A stretch of 64,000 nt of DNA, taken from Oryzomonas sagensis. GTDB lineage: Bacteria; Desulfobacterota; Desulfuromonadia; Geobacterales; Pseudopelobacteraceae. Under the pieces are notes generated by a model. It ran no database searches and had not been told where the DNA came from. It saw nothing but the letters and a program-made list of their open reading frames with translations. The DNA lies in contig NZ_VZRA01000003.1 of the NCBI RefSeq assembly GCF_008802355.1, positions 52,196 to 116,195 on the forward strand. Reading direction: 5' to 3'. Position numbers and translations under genes: made by a program. Below are positions 18,548 through 27,477 of the stretch, in pieces (position 1 is the stretch's first letter; each line of letters starts with the position of its first letter).

Positions 18548-20794
18548 ATGGACCCCAAGGTGGAATCGTCTGGAATGGAATCCCAAAAACTGACAACCTA
18601 TGAACGGCGAAAACGGATACGCGAGGCGGTGGTCATCGTCCTGGCGATCATCCTGATCATCTTCCTCACCAGGACGGAGATGCACCTGACCCAGTTGAGC
18701 GCCGACGCGCCCATGGGGAGCAACATCGCCATCTTCGGCGTCATCAACGTCGTCGTCATGCTGGTGATCCTGCTGGTGTACCTGGTCTGCCGCAACGTGG
18801 TGAAGCTCTTTGTGGAGAGCCGCACCAACCCTTTTGCCAAGCGGTTGCGCACCAAACTGGTGCTTTCGTTCGTCGGCCTGTCCCTGATCCCCACCATGCT
18901 GCTCTTCTTCGCCGCCGCCGGGTTCATCAACAATACGGTCCACAACTGGTTCAACGCCCAGGTGGAAACCTCCCTCAGCGAATCCCTGGAGGTCGCCCAG
19001 ACCTACTACAAAAACTCCGCCTCCAACTCGCTCTATTACGGCCGTCAGATCAGTTCCTTCATCAAGTCCCAGAAGCTGCTCAACGAGGCCAACCTGCCCC
19101 GGCTCAAGGAACTGATCCGGCAGAAGCAGGAGGAGTACAACCTGGGGGTGGTGGAGGTCTATTCGGCCCAGCGGGAGGAACTGGTCCGCTCCTCCAATCC
19201 CAATGTGCCCCTGAGCGAATTCACCAACCCCGCCTCCGAAGATATCAAACGCGGCCTGGTGGGGGAGGAGTTGACGCGTATCAACCAGGCCGGCAAGGCC
19301 GACCTGATCCGGGGCATCGTTCCGGTCTACTCCACCTGGAACCAGAAGGACGTGGTGGGGGTCGTGGTGGTCAACTACTACGTCCCCTATTCGCTGGTCA
19401 ACAAGATGAAGGAGATCACCGGCTCCTATCACGAGTTCCGCCAGCTCAAGATCATGAAGAACCCGATCCGGACCGGCTATATCGCCACCCTGTTCCTCAT
19501 TACCGCGGTCATCGTGTTCTTCGCCTACTGGATGGGGGTCTACCTGGCCAGCAGCATGACCAAGCCGCTACAGGACCTGGTGGACGCCACGCGCGCCGTG
19601 GCGGACGGCAATCTGGACATCCACATCGAGTCCTATTCGGCCGACGAGATCGGCATGCTCATTCAGTCCTTCAACCGCATGACCGAGGATCTGCGCGGCA
19701 AGCAGCGGGCGCTCAACACCTCCAACCAGGAGTTGTCCCGCATCAACCAGGAGATCGAAGAGCGCCGGCAGTACATGGAGATCGTGCTGCGCAACGTGGC
19801 GGCCGGGGTGATCTCGGTCGACAAGGCCGGCGTGGTGACCACCATCAACAAGTCCGCCGAGCGCCTCCTGAACATCAACACCGGCAAGGTGCTGGGGCGG
19901 AATTTCCGGGACGTGCTGCGGGAAAAACATCTGGAGATCGTCAAGGAGGTGGTGCGGGACCTGGCGCTCTCGAAGCAGGATACCGTCAGTCGGCAGATCT
20001 TTCTGGATATCCAGGGCTCCCGTCTGGCCCTGCACCTGCACCTCACCATGCTGCGGGACGAGGCGGGGGTCATCCTGGGGACGGTGCTGGTGCTGGACGA
20101 CATGACCCAGATGATGAAGGTCCAGCGCATGGCGGCCTGGCGCGAGGTGGCCCGGCGCATCGCCCATGAGATCAAGAACCCCCTGACCCCGATCCAGCTC
20201 TCGGCCCAGCGCCTGCGCAAGCGCTATCTGTCCCGGTTCAGCGGCGATGAGACGGTCTTCGACGAATGCACCGAAATGATCATCAAATCCGTGGATGAGC
20301 TGAAGAACCTGGTCAACGAGTTCTCCAATTTCGCCCGCATGCCGGCGATCCAGCCGGAGCCCAACGATCTCAATGCCCTGATCCGCGAGACCCTGACCCT
20401 CTACCAGGAGGCCCACCGGGGCGTGGCGTTCCAATTCGAGCCGGACGGGCATCTGCCCCTGCTCAAGATCGACCGGGACCAGATCAAACGGGTGATCATC
20501 AACCTGCTGGAGAACGCCGTGGCGGCCATGAAAGAGCAGGGCGCGGTCAGGATCAGCAGCAGCTATGATGCCGAATTGAAGATGGCGTCATTCGCCGTTG
20601 CCGACACCGGCCCCGGCATCGCGCCCGAGGACAAACCGCGTCTGTTCGAACCCTATTTTTCCACCAAAAAGTCGGGTACCGGGCTCGGGCTGGCCATTGT
20701 CAGCAGTGTCGTCACCGATCACAGCGGCTTCGTGCGGATCAAGGACAACCAGCCGCGGGGCGCCTGCTTTGTCGTGGAACTGCCGGCGGCATAA
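18548..20794 (+). CDS. NtrY-type sensor histidine kinase
   Basis: Membrane-bound histidine kinase, partner of the sigma-54 regulator encoded 54 bases downstream. The 748-residue product has three N-terminal membrane helices (about residues 27-45, 58-82, 100-127), a periplasmic sensor region, and a fourth helix near 309-333. A HAMP domain, a PAS domain (about 400-500) and a HisKA domain follow, with phospho-accepting H540 in HEIKNPLTPIQLSAQRL. An HATPase domain with a DTGPGI-type G1 box and GTGLGLAIV completes it. The helix number and order match NtrY. An in-frame ATG ten codons later (18575) is an alternative start. Confidence 0.9.
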   Translation: MDPKVESSGMESQKLTTYERRKRIREAVVIVLAIILIIFLTRTEMHLTQLSADAPMGSNIAIFGVINVVVMLVILLVYLVCRNVVKLFVESRTNPFAKRLRTKLVLSFVGLSLIPTMLLFFAAAGFINNTVHNWFNAQVETSLSESLEVAQTYYKNSASNSLYYGRQISSFIKSQKLLNEANLPRLKELIRQKQEEYNLGVVEVYSAQREELVRSSNPNVPLSEFTNPASEDIKRGLVGEELTRINQAGKADLIRGIVPVYSTWNQKDVVGVVVVNYYVPYSLVNKMKEITGSYHEFRQLKIMKNPIRTGYIATLFLITAVIVFFAYWMGVYLASSMTKPLQDLVDATRAVADGNLDIHIESYSADEIGMLIQSFNRMTEDLRGKQRALNTSNQELSRINQEIEERRQYMEIVLRNVAAGVISVDKAGVVTTINKSAERLLNINTGKVLGRNFRDVLREKHLEIVKEVVRDLALSKQDTVSRQIFLDIQGSRLALHLHLTMLRDEAGVILGTVLVLDDMTQMMKVQRMAAWREVARRIAHEIKNPLTPIQLSAQRLRKRYLSRFSGDETVFDECTEMIIKSVDELKNLVNEFSNFARMPAIQPEPNDLNALIRETLTLYQEAHRGVAFQFEPDGHLPLLKIDRDQIKRVIINLLENAVAAMKEQGAVRISSSYDAELKMASFAVADTGPGIAPEDKPRLFEPYFSTKKSGTGLGLAIVSSVVTDHSGFVRIKDNQPRGACFVVELPAA

Positions 20795-20848
20795 ACGGAG
20801 TACCGCCGCGGCAGGATCAATACCTTACTGAATGTCGAGGAGTAATGC

Positions 20849-22222
20849 ATGTCGAAAACAATTCTCGTTGTCGATGATGAAAAGGATATCAGAATATCCC
20901 TGACCGGTATCCTGGAGGACGAGGGGTATACGGTGCTTACGGCGGAGAGCGGCGTCGAGGCCCTGGAGTGCGCCCAGCAGGAGTTGCCCGACCTGGTGCT
21001 CCTGGATATCTGGATGCCGGGCATGGATGGCCTGGAGACGCTGGAGCGGCTCAAGGCCCTCTTCCCCCAGATCACGGTGATCATGATCTCGGGACACGGC
21101 ACCATCGAAACGGCGGTCCGCGCCACCAAGCTCGGCGCGTTCGATTTCATCGAGAAGCCGCTGTCCCTGGACAAGGTGCTCATCAGCGTGGTGAACGCCC
21201 TGCGCATGAAGGATCTGAGCGTGGAGAACGAAGAACTCAAGCGGGTGGTGGCCAACGAGTACGAGATGATCGGTTCCGCCCCGGTAATGGCCCGGCTGCG
21301 CGAACAGATCGTGCGTGTCGCCCCCACGACCGCCTCGGTGCTGGTGACCGGGGAGAACGGCACCGGCAAGGAGTTGGCGGCGCGCTCGATCCATTACTAC
21401 AGCCCGCGTCGCGACCGGCCCTTTGTCGCCATCAATTGCGCCGCCATACCGGAAGAGTTGATCGAGAGCGAACTGTTCGGCCATGAAAAGGGCGCCTTCA
21501 CCGGCGCAACCGCCCAGAAGAAGGGCAAATTCGACCTGGCCGACGGCGGTACGCTGTTTCTGGACGAGATCGGCGACATGTCGCTCAGGACCCAGGCAAA
21601 AGTGCTGCGGATCATCCAGGAACGCTGTTTCGAACGGGTGGGGGGCACCCGGCTGGTGACGGTGGATGTGCGGATCATTGCCGCCACCAACAAGGCGCTG
21701 GACGAGGAGATCAGCCGGGGCAGGTTCCGGGAGGATCTCTATTACCGTCTGAATGTGGTGCCGTTCCGGGTCCCCGCCTTACGGGAGCGGCGTGAGGATA
21801 TCCCGTTGCTCGTGCAGTACTTTGTCGCCCAGTTCTATCGGCGGGAGGGACGCGAGCCCAAGGCTTTCCAGCCCGAGGCCCTGGCACTGCTCGCCCGGTA
21901 CGACTGGCCCGGCAATGTGCGGGAGTTGAAGAATATCGTGGAGCGCATCCTGATCATGACCCCGGGCCGGGCCATTACCGGAGCCGATGTCCCCGAACTG
22001 CGCGGAGCCCAACCCCTGCCCGACGTTCCCGACCACCGGCCGGACGGAGGGCAGCCCGTGGCGACCCTGCGGGAGGCCCGGGAGGGATTCGAGCGGGAGT
22101 TTATCATTCACCGGCTGGAGGAAAACGACTGGAACATCTCCCGCACCGCCGAGGTCATCGAACTGGAACGGAGCAACCTGCACCGGAAGATCAAGAGCTA
22201 CGGGATCGACGTCAGGAAATAG
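20849..22222 (+). CDS. Sigma-54-dependent response regulator, NtrX-like
   Basis: Phosphorylation-controlled activator of RNA polymerase with sigma-54. The 457-residue product has a receiver domain (D9, D10, phospho-acceptor D53 in LLDIWMPG) and an AAA+ domain with Walker A GENGTGKE near residue 169. The sigma-54-contacting loop EKGAFTGAT lies near 212-220. A Fis-type helix-turn-helix ends the protein (WNISRTAEVIELERSNLHRKI). GAGGAG precedes the ATG. It forms an operon with the NtrY-type kinase. The signal sensed and the target promoters cannot be seen. Confidence 0.93.
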   Translation: MSKTILVVDDEKDIRISLTGILEDEGYTVLTAESGVEALECAQQELPDLVLLDIWMPGMDGLETLERLKALFPQITVIMISGHGTIETAVRATKLGAFDFIEKPLSLDKVLISVVNALRMKDLSVENEELKRVVANEYEMIGSAPVMARLREQIVRVAPTTASVLVTGENGTGKELAARSIHYYSPRRDRPFVAINCAAIPEELIESELFGHEKGAFTGATAQKKGKFDLADGGTLFLDEIGDMSLRTQAKVLRIIQERCFERVGGTRLVTVDVRIIAATNKALDEEISRGRFREDLYYRLNVVPFRVPALRERREDIPLLVQYFVAQFYRREGREPKAFQPEALALLARYDWPGNVRELKNIVERILIMTPGRAITGADVPELRGAQPLPDVPDHRPDGGQPVATLREAREGFEREFIIHRLEENDWNISRTAEVIELERSNLHRKIKSYGIDVRK

Positions 22223-22247
22223 TTTCGGAACACGACACGGACATACC

Positions 22248-22284
22248 GCGCCAGAGCCCATCACAGCTCTGGCGCTGCTGTTTT
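22248..22284 (+). terminator. Hairpin between convergent genes
   Basis: A perfect ten-base stem, GCGCCAGAGC at 22248-22257 and GCTCTGGCGC at 22266-22275, with an eight-base loop, followed by a short TGTTTT. It stands 25 bases after the regulator stop and overlaps the last codons of the convergent MFS gene. The T-run is weak, so termination on the plus strand is likely but not certain. Confidence 0.6.
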
Positions 22285-23451
22285 GGGGGAAGTCGGTGCG
22301 GGCTGCGGAGCCCAGGCGAGCAGACACAGGGCCGCCAGGCACGCCAGGCCGGCCCCGAAGCCGAACGCCGCCTGGGGCGAGATCTTTTGCCAGATCATGC
22401 CGAACAGGAGGCTGGCCGGCAGGGCGCCGACCCCCACGGCACAGTTGTACCACCCGAAGGCGTTTCCCCGTTCCTCCGGTTTCGCCAGATCGGTCAGATA
22501 GGCCCTCTCCACCCCTTCGGTCATGCCGTAGAACAACCCATACCAGGCAAACAGGAGCCAGATGTGCCACTCCGACGCAGCCATGGCAAAACCGGCATAG
22601 GCTATCGTATAGACCGCCCAGCCGGCGACGATCACCCCGCGCCTGCCGATCCGGTCGGACAGGGTGCCGAAGGGCATGGCCGAGCACATCTTGACGACGT
22701 GGAAGAAGGTCCACAGGAGCGGTATGCGGGCCGGCGTCACGCCCAACTGCCCCGCCCGCAGGAGCAGGAAGACATCGGAGGAGTTGCCCAGGGTAAAGAG
22801 CAGCAGGATCAGCAGGTAGCCCCTGATGCGCCGGGGCGGAGCCATCCTTACCGGTGAAAGGCTTCCGGCGGAGACGGGGTGGGGCATGTCCCGCACCGTG
22901 AAGACGATCAGGGCCACGGCCAGGATGCCGGGAATGGCGGCCAGCCAGAAGACCGTGCGCAGGTCGCTGACGAACCACGCCATGAGGGCGGTTGCCAGCA
23001 GGGGGCCGACAATGGCGCCAGCGTGGTCGAGGGAGCGGTGAAAGCCGAAGGCCTTGCCGCGCATGGCGGCGTCGGTGGAGTCGGCGATCAACGCATCCCG
23101 GGGGGAGGTGCGGATACCCTTGCCGACCCGGTCGGAAAAGCGTACGGCGAGAACGGCAAGGGGGGAGCCGGCCAGGGCGATCAGGGGGCGCGACAGGGAC
23201 GACAGGGCGTAGCCGGCCAGCACGAGCCCCTTGCGCCCCCGGATACGGTCGCAGGCGATGCCCGACACCAGTTTCAAAAACGCCGCCGTGGATTCCGCGA
23301 TCCCCTCGATCATCCCCAGAAAGGCCGGCCCGGCGCCCAACACCCCGGTGATGAACAGGGGGAGCAGGGGATAGATCATCTCGCTGGAGACATCGGTCAG
23401 GAAACTGACCAGGCCGAGCATGAGGACATTGGCGCTGATACCGCTGAACAT
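22261..23451 (-). CDS. Major facilitator superfamily transporter
   Basis: A 396-residue integral membrane protein with about twelve hydrophobic segments. It has the MFS cytoplasmic-loop motif as DRIRGRKGLVLAGY (near residues 87-100) and a second RFSDRVGKGIRTSPRDALIA segment near residue 130, which I associate with drug- or metabolite-efflux type MFS members. The substrate cannot be told. The start is the ATG at 23449-23451. The gene is alone on its strand here, with a hairpin-bearing leader upstream. Confidence 0.85.
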   Translation of the reverse strand: MFSGISANVLMLGLVSFLTDVSSEMIYPLLPLFITGVLGAGPAFLGMIEGIAESTAAFLKLVSGIACDRIRGRKGLVLAGYALSSLSRPLIALAGSPLAVLAVRFSDRVGKGIRTSPRDALIADSTDAAMRGKAFGFHRSLDHAGAIVGPLLATALMAWFVSDLRTVFWLAAIPGILAVALIVFTVRDMPHPVSAGSLSPVRMAPPRRIRGYLLILLLFTLGNSSDVFLLLRAGQLGVTPARIPLLWTFFHVVKMCSAMPFGTLSDRIGRRGVIVAGWAVYTIAYAGFAMAASEWHIWLLFAWYGLFYGMTEGVERAYLTDLAKPEERGNAFGWYNCAVGVGALPASLLFGMIWQKISPQAAFGFGAGLACLAALCLLAWAPQPAPTSPKTAAPEL

Positions 23452-23787
23452 GAAAGGCCCCCGATGGGTTCTGGCGTGGGCTTGAATCGTCCCCCCTCCC
23501 TTGCCGGGAGGGGACTGCCCAAACGTTTGCCACGCCGCTTCTGTTTGGATGGTAGCGCTTTAACGCTCTTGATTCAATACGGAAACCGGTCCGGCTTCCG
23601 CCCGGAAACAGGGCATGCTGCCTGAACAAACGGCAGTTTCGGGACCGTTTCGCATCACTATCGGCCGGCGTTGTGGTCAAACTCAATTATACCTGATGGT
23701 TACGGTAGTGCTGCCCGCTGGCACGCCCTGTGAATCTGTTTCGAGAGGACCACATTCGGACCAGAACGGAAGTTGCGGGGAGGCGGC
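23452..23787. other. Intergenic region with a GC-rich hairpin
   Basis: These 336 bases separate the divergent MFS gene and a small Cys-tail gene. I see no convincing gene. A perfect hairpin, CCCCTCCC (23493-23500) with GGGAGGGG (23506-23513), lies in the leader of the MFS gene. The rest is unremarkable apart from short inverted pieces such as GAAACCGG...CCGGAAAC. Promoters for both genes must be here, but no site stands out. Confidence 0.6.
23493..23513. repeat. Short perfect hairpin CCCCTCCC/GGGAGGGG
   Basis: Eight-base arms with a TTGCC loop, about 40-60 bases upstream of the MFS start on the minus strand. There is no T-run in either direction, so it is not a normal terminator. It could be a REP-like repeat or an mRNA leader structure. 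Only one copy was noticed in this window. Confidence 0.5.
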
Positions 23788-24039
23788 ATGAACGGGACAG
23801 AAGAACAGGCCACGATGATGGCGTTTGACGAGGCGGCGGAAGAACTTGCCACTACCGGCCTCAGGCTGCTGATGCTGCTGCGGGAGGGAACCCTGGAAGG
23901 GGTCGAGCAGGAAGACGGCTCCTGGCTGATCGCCAGGGCGTCCCTGGAACGCCTCAAGGAGCGGGGAGGGGTGCCGCCGGTCAAGCAGAAGGGGTGCGCC
24001 TCGTCGTGCACCGCATCCGGTTGCGCCTCCTGCTCGTGA
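23788..24039 (+). CDS. Small protein with excisionase/MerR-like helix-turn-helix look and a four-Cys tail
   Basis: I do not recognise a named family. From the ATG at 23788 (GGGGAGG upstream) the product is 83 residues. Its middle (LRLLMLLREGTLEGVEQEDGSWLIARASLERL, cited by its ends) has the spacing of the small excisionase-type wing-helix fold: helix, REG turn, short strands around W, then a final helix. The tail ends KGCASSCTASGCASCS, four cysteines spaced C-x3-C-x4-C-x2-C, which could hold a metal ion or iron-sulfur cluster. A redox- or metal-responsive regulator is an inference. Confidence 0.55.
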   Translation: MNGTEEQATMMAFDEAAEELATTGLRLLMLLREGTLEGVEQEDGSWLIARASLERLKERGGVPPVKQKGCASSCTASGCASCS

Positions 24040-24052
24040 CGAAGGAGGGCGG

Positions 24053-24340
24053 CTAGGTGTGGCGTTCCCGAGCCGTTTCCAGAAGACAGGAGTACACCTC
24101 TTCACGCGTGACGAAGAAGCGCGGCATCTCGTTGAGGATATCCTCCAGGAGATGCAGCACCTGGCCGTCACTGCTCCCCAGGGCATCCATGACCGCCTCC
24201 ATCATGGGGAGGATATCGTAGAGGTCGTCCCGGTTGAAGGGGGTCGGATCCGGTATGCCGCTGAACTTCGGCTCCTCGCGGTTTTGCAGGTCCTTCGGAT
24301 ATTTGAACTTCAGGTCGGACGCCTTGACGACGATGCCCAT
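24053..24340 (-). CDS. Hypothetical protein, 95 residues
   Basis: Function unknown. The product is soluble and acidic, starts MGIVVKASDLKFKYPKDLQN and has a helical second half with DILPMMEAVMDALGS and LHLLEDILNEMPRFFVTREE. It has no cysteine pair, signal peptide or membrane segment. An AAGGAG site lies upstream of the ATG (24338-24340). It is convergent with the small Cys-tail gene (13 bases between stops) and lies 33 bases downstream of the DUF4149-type membrane protein, probably in one transcript with it. Confidence 0.65.
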   Translation of the reverse strand: MGIVVKASDLKFKYPKDLQNREEPKFSGIPDPTPFNRDDLYDILPMMEAVMDALGSSDGQVLHLLEDILNEMPRFFVTREEVYSCLLETARERHT

Positions 24341-24373
24341 TCCTTGTCACTCCTTTGCAGTCACGTTTTGAAA

Positions 24374-24811
24374 TTACAACACCACCACCAGAACGATGCC
24401 GCCGGCCACAACCGCCAGATTGCACACGGCCGAGATGCCGTGCAGTTTTGCAAACTCCCGCCGGAGCGGATGTTCCTTGGGAGTTGTGTCGAAGGACGGT
24501 ATCTGCCGTTTGAGGGCAGCGGCCCGCGGTTCGATGGAAAAGGCCTGCACCGAGGTAAGGGCCAGCATGACGACCAGCAGACAGGCCGGCACGAGCGCGT
24601 TGTTGCGCATGACGAGCCGGCAGGCGAGGGCGATGGCGCCGCAGGCCAGGCCCCAGCGGAAATACCCCGGAAAGAGTATGCCGACGATCTGGCCCGCCTG
24701 GTCCCGGGAGAGGGCCTTGAAGAGCATCGGCGTCAGGATGAAGGTGAACAGGGCGATTCCGCCGGTCCAGAAGGTGAGCGACAGGCGGTAGAGTATGGCT
24801 GCGATCTGCAT
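24374..24811 (-). CDS. DUF4149-like integral membrane protein
   Basis: A 145-residue protein with four hydrophobic segments (about residues 3-28, 48-66, 70-90 and 122-145). It has the features I associate with the DUF4149/TMEM205-like family: an N-terminal YRLSLTFWTGGIALFTFILTP helix and the FPGYFRWGLACG segment. A conserved loop before the last helix, HPLRREFAKLHGISAVCN, is also typical. The ATG at 24809-24811 has GGAG upstream; an open frame continues further 5' but lacks a ribosome site. Its role is unknown. Confidence 0.75.
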   Translation of the reverse strand: MQIAAILYRLSLTFWTGGIALFTFILTPMLFKALSRDQAGQIVGILFPGYFRWGLACGAIALACRLVMRNNALVPACLLVVMLALTSVQAFSIEPRAAALKRQIPSFDTTPKEHPLRREFAKLHGISAVCNLAVVAGGIVLVVVL

Positions 24812-24957
24812 GGCAACTCCTTCGGCGTGATGCCGGTTTTGATTCGCGATCCGGTGCAACGATACACCAAGTAGGGGGAGGATGTAAATTAATCGTGGGA
24901 AAAAGGCTCGGAATGATGTAGAACTAGGCCAAACTCACGCTTACGGGATGCCAAGGC

Positions 24958-26307
24958 ATGAAACTACGCTCAAAACTGCTGTTGTCCCTTCTTGTCGTCG
25001 GCATCGTCCTGTGCCTGGCCTTGATCTTCGCCGGCCGTTGGTCTTCGCCCGGCAGGCATTCCGACGCCGCCTACGTGGCGCTTCTGAACGAGGCCTATGC
25101 CGCGGTGGTCCAAAACTACGTGGAAAAGCCCGATACCAAGAAGCTCGTCCAGAGCATGGTGGACGGCATGCTGTCCGCTCTCGATCCCCACAGCGCCTAT
25201 CTGCCCCCGGAACCGTACCATGAGATGGAGGTCCAGATGGCGGGGAGCTTCGGCGGTATCGGGCTGGAATTGGGCACGAAGGACGGCAGGCTGACCGTCA
25301 TCGCCCCGATCGAGGACACCCCCGCCTTCCGGGCCGGCATCCAGGGGAACGACCACATCTACAAGATCGACGGCACCCCCACGGAACGGATGAATATCTC
25401 GGCGGCCGTCAAGCGCATGCGCGGCGAACCGGGGACGCCGGTCGTGCTGACCATCCTGCGCGGGGATTCCCCCCAGCCCCGGACCTTCCGGCTGATCCGC
25501 GCCGTCATCAGGGTCAAGAGCCTCAAATCGCGGCTGCTGGAGCCGGGGTACGGCCTGATACGGATCACCCAGTTCCAGGAGCGTACCGGCGATGAATTCA
25601 GCCAGGCGCTGCAGGGGCTCCGCGCCGCTTCCGGCGGCAAGCTCAAGGGACTGGTCATCGATCTGCGCTACAACCCGGGCGGTCTTTTGGAGTCTTCGGT
25701 GCAGGTGGTCAATAACTTTATCGGCGACGATGCCGCGAAGACGCTGATCGTGTCCATCAGGGGGCGTTCGCCGGACGCCACCCAGAATTTTCACGCCTCC
25801 CTGGGCCCCAAGGAACCCCGCTATCCGATCGTCGTGCTGATCAACGGCGGCAGCGCCAGCGCTTCCGAGATCGTGGCCGGCGCGCTCCAGGATCACCACC
25901 GGGCCATCATCATGGGGAAACAGAGCTTTGGCAAAGGGTCGGTGCAGAGCATCTTCCCGCTGCGGGACAAGGGGGCGCTCAAGCTGACCACGGCGCGGTA
26001 CTATACCCCCAGCGGCCGCTCCATCCAGGCAAAGGGGATCACGCCGGATATCGAGGTCGGCACCACAGGGCCGATGGCCGACAAGGATGCCGGCAAGGGA
26101 ACGGAGCTCAGGGAAAAGGATCTGGAAAACAGGTTGGAACCGAGTGGCGAGGAACGGGACGCGGAAGGGGAGACGGCAATTCCCCGTGGAGCGAAGAAGG
26201 GAGCTGCCGATACGGCCACGGCCAGGGATTACCAGTTGAACCGCGCACTGGAGCTCCTGCGCTCCCTGGATTTGATGCGGGAAAAGGGCGTTACCGCGAT
26301 GCCGTGA
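24958..26307 (+). CDS. S41 family C-terminal processing serine protease
   Basis: Periplasmic or membrane-anchored tail-specific protease. The 449-residue product has a signal anchor (residues about 5-26) and a PDZ domain near 90-175 (GGIGLELGTKDGRLTV and AGIQGNDHIYKIDG). The catalytic domain shows the nucleophile serine in GGSASASEIVAGAL near residue 300 and the general-base lysine in KQSFGKGSVQS near 325. The C-terminal 80 residues are a charged tail. The ATG at 24958 lies 13 bases after a TTACGGGA stretch, a weak ribosome site. The gene stands alone. Confidence 0.92.
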   Translation: MKLRSKLLLSLLVVGIVLCLALIFAGRWSSPGRHSDAAYVALLNEAYAAVVQNYVEKPDTKKLVQSMVDGMLSALDPHSAYLPPEPYHEMEVQMAGSFGGIGLELGTKDGRLTVIAPIEDTPAFRAGIQGNDHIYKIDGTPTERMNISAAVKRMRGEPGTPVVLTILRGDSPQPRTFRLIRAVIRVKSLKSRLLEPGYGLIRITQFQERTGDEFSQALQGLRAASGGKLKGLVIDLRYNPGGLLESSVQVVNNFIGDDAAKTLIVSIRGRSPDATQNFHASLGPKEPRYPIVVLINGGSASASEIVAGALQDHHRAIIMGKQSFGKGSVQSIFPLRDKGALKLTTARYYTPSGRSIQAKGITPDIEVGTTGPMADKDAGKGTELREKDLENRLEPSGEERDAEGETAIPRGAKKGAADTATARDYQLNRALELLRSLDLMREKGVTAMP

Positions 26308-26328
26308 CGGTTGCCCGGGAAGCGGGGC

Positions 26329-26559
26329 TCACGAAAAGCCCCGGTTGCGGAATATCCGCATCAACAGCACCCCCAGTATGGAGAGGCAGAGCCCGGCGCA
26401 GAGAAACAGATACCCGATGGCGCGCCCCTCGCCCCATCCCCACAGGTCGCGCCCCTTCATCAGCATGATCAGCGCGACGCCGGCGAAGGTGCCGATACCG
26501 CCGATGATATATACCACAAAGGCCACTATGGCCAAACCGATCCCGCGTGAACCCGCCAT
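26329..26559 (-). CDS. Small two-helix membrane protein, hypothetical
   Basis: Function unknown. The 76-residue product has two membrane helices (about residues 8-33 and 46-66) joined by a charged loop (MKGRDLWGWGEGRA) and a short basic end. GGGAGG precedes the ATG. It lies 46 bases downstream of trpC on the same strand and may be carried on the trp transcript by read-through. It is convergent with the S41 protease gene. Confidence 0.65.
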   Translation of the reverse strand: MAGSRGIGLAIVAFVVYIIGGIGTFAGVALIMLMKGRDLWGWGEGRAIGYLFLCAGLCLSILGVLLMRIFRNRGFS

Positions 26560-26605
26560 GCACCGTTCCTCCCTTGTGCTTCTTCGTCTGTTGGGGCACG
26601 GGGGC

Positions 26606-27412
26606 TCAGAGCCCCCCCAGCTCCCGGAGTTTTGCGCCCATATCCGTTTCGCGCATCAGCGACTCGCCCACCAGAAAGGCGCGTGCGCCGTCGGCGGTGA
26701 GGCGCTCGATGTCCGAGCGTGAGTTGATGCCGCTCTCGGCCACCAGCAGCCGGTCGGGGGGGAGCATGCGGGCCAGGCGGGCCGTTGTACCCAGGTCGAT
26801 GGCAAAGGTGCGCAGGTTGCGGTTGTTGACGCCGATGAGGGAACAATCGGTGCGGAGCGCCGCTTCCATCTCCGCCTCGTCGTGGACCTCCAGCAGCACA
26901 TCCAGATACAGCTCCTTCGCTATGGCGTGGAACTCCTGCAACTGCCCCAGGTCGAGGGATGCGGCGATCAGGAGGATGGCATCGGCCCCGGCGGCGCGGG
27001 CCTCGTAGATCTGGTACGGATCGACGATGAAGTCCTTGCGCAGGAGCGGCAGGCTGACCGTCTCGCGGATCAGGGCCAGCAGGCGCAGGTGCCCCATGAA
27101 GAACTGCTCGTCGGTCAGCACCGACAGGCAGGTGGCGCCGTTTGCCTGGTACGCCTCCGCGATTTCCAGGGGGTCGAACGCCTCCCGGATGAGCCCCTTG
27201 CTGGGGGAGCCCTTCTTCACCTCGGCGATGATGGCGGTCCAGTTCGAGGCCACAGCACTCCGCAGGGCCCGCTCGAAGCCGCGCGGCGTATCCTCCAGGT
27301 CGGCGATGCGGGCCTGGAGTTCGGCCAGCGGTGTGGCCACCCGGGCCGCCGCCACCTCTTCCCGCTTGTGTCCGTTGATCTTTTTCAGCACATCGGCTGT
27401 ATCCTTATTCAT
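26606..27412 (-). CDS. trpC: Indole-3-glycerol phosphate synthase
   Basis: Closes the indole ring in tryptophan synthesis. The product is 268 residues from the ATG at 27410-27412, an (beta/alpha)8 barrel. It shows IAEVKKGSPSKGLIREAFDP at the first active-site strand, LRKDFIVDPYQIYEARAAGAD in the middle, IGVNNRNLRTF and the late LVAESGINSRSDI phosphate-binding region. The reading frame stays open far upstream across trpD, but only this ATG gives the family N-terminus. It is followed by a small membrane-protein gene and preceded by trpD. Confidence 0.95.
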   Translation of the reverse strand: MNKDTADVLKKINGHKREEVAAARVATPLAELQARIADLEDTPRGFERALRSAVASNWTAIIAEVKKGSPSKGLIREAFDPLEIAEAYQANGATCLSVLTDEQFFMGHLRLLALIRETVSLPLLRKDFIVDPYQIYEARAAGADAILLIAASLDLGQLQEFHAIAKELYLDVLLEVHDEAEMEAALRTDCSLIGVNNRNLRTFAIDLGTTARLARMLPPDRLLVAESGINSRSDIERLTADGARAFLVGESLMRETDMGAKLRELGGL

Positions 27413-27477
27413 GCGCGGCTCTCTGTCTCTTTCCCTGGTTTGTCTGCCGGCGTCCGGGACGGCGCGGGGTAAAAAAG

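Noticed and set aside
16649-19432. 927-codon open frame on the minus strand opposite the UbiB-family and NtrY-like genes
   Set aside because: Both plus-strand genes are clear family members. The antisense frame is open only because of GC-rich codon use and encodes low-complexity His/Asp/Gly/Gln-rich sequence.
21779-23686. 635-codon minus-strand frame across the NtrX-like and MFS genes
   Set aside because: It overlaps the MFS gene in another frame and runs opposite to the NtrX-like gene; the product is Arg/Gly/Pro-rich without motifs.
26601-26615. GGGGCTC-A-GAGCCCC at the trpC stop as a terminator
   Set aside because: The loop is too small and no T-run follows on the minus strand.
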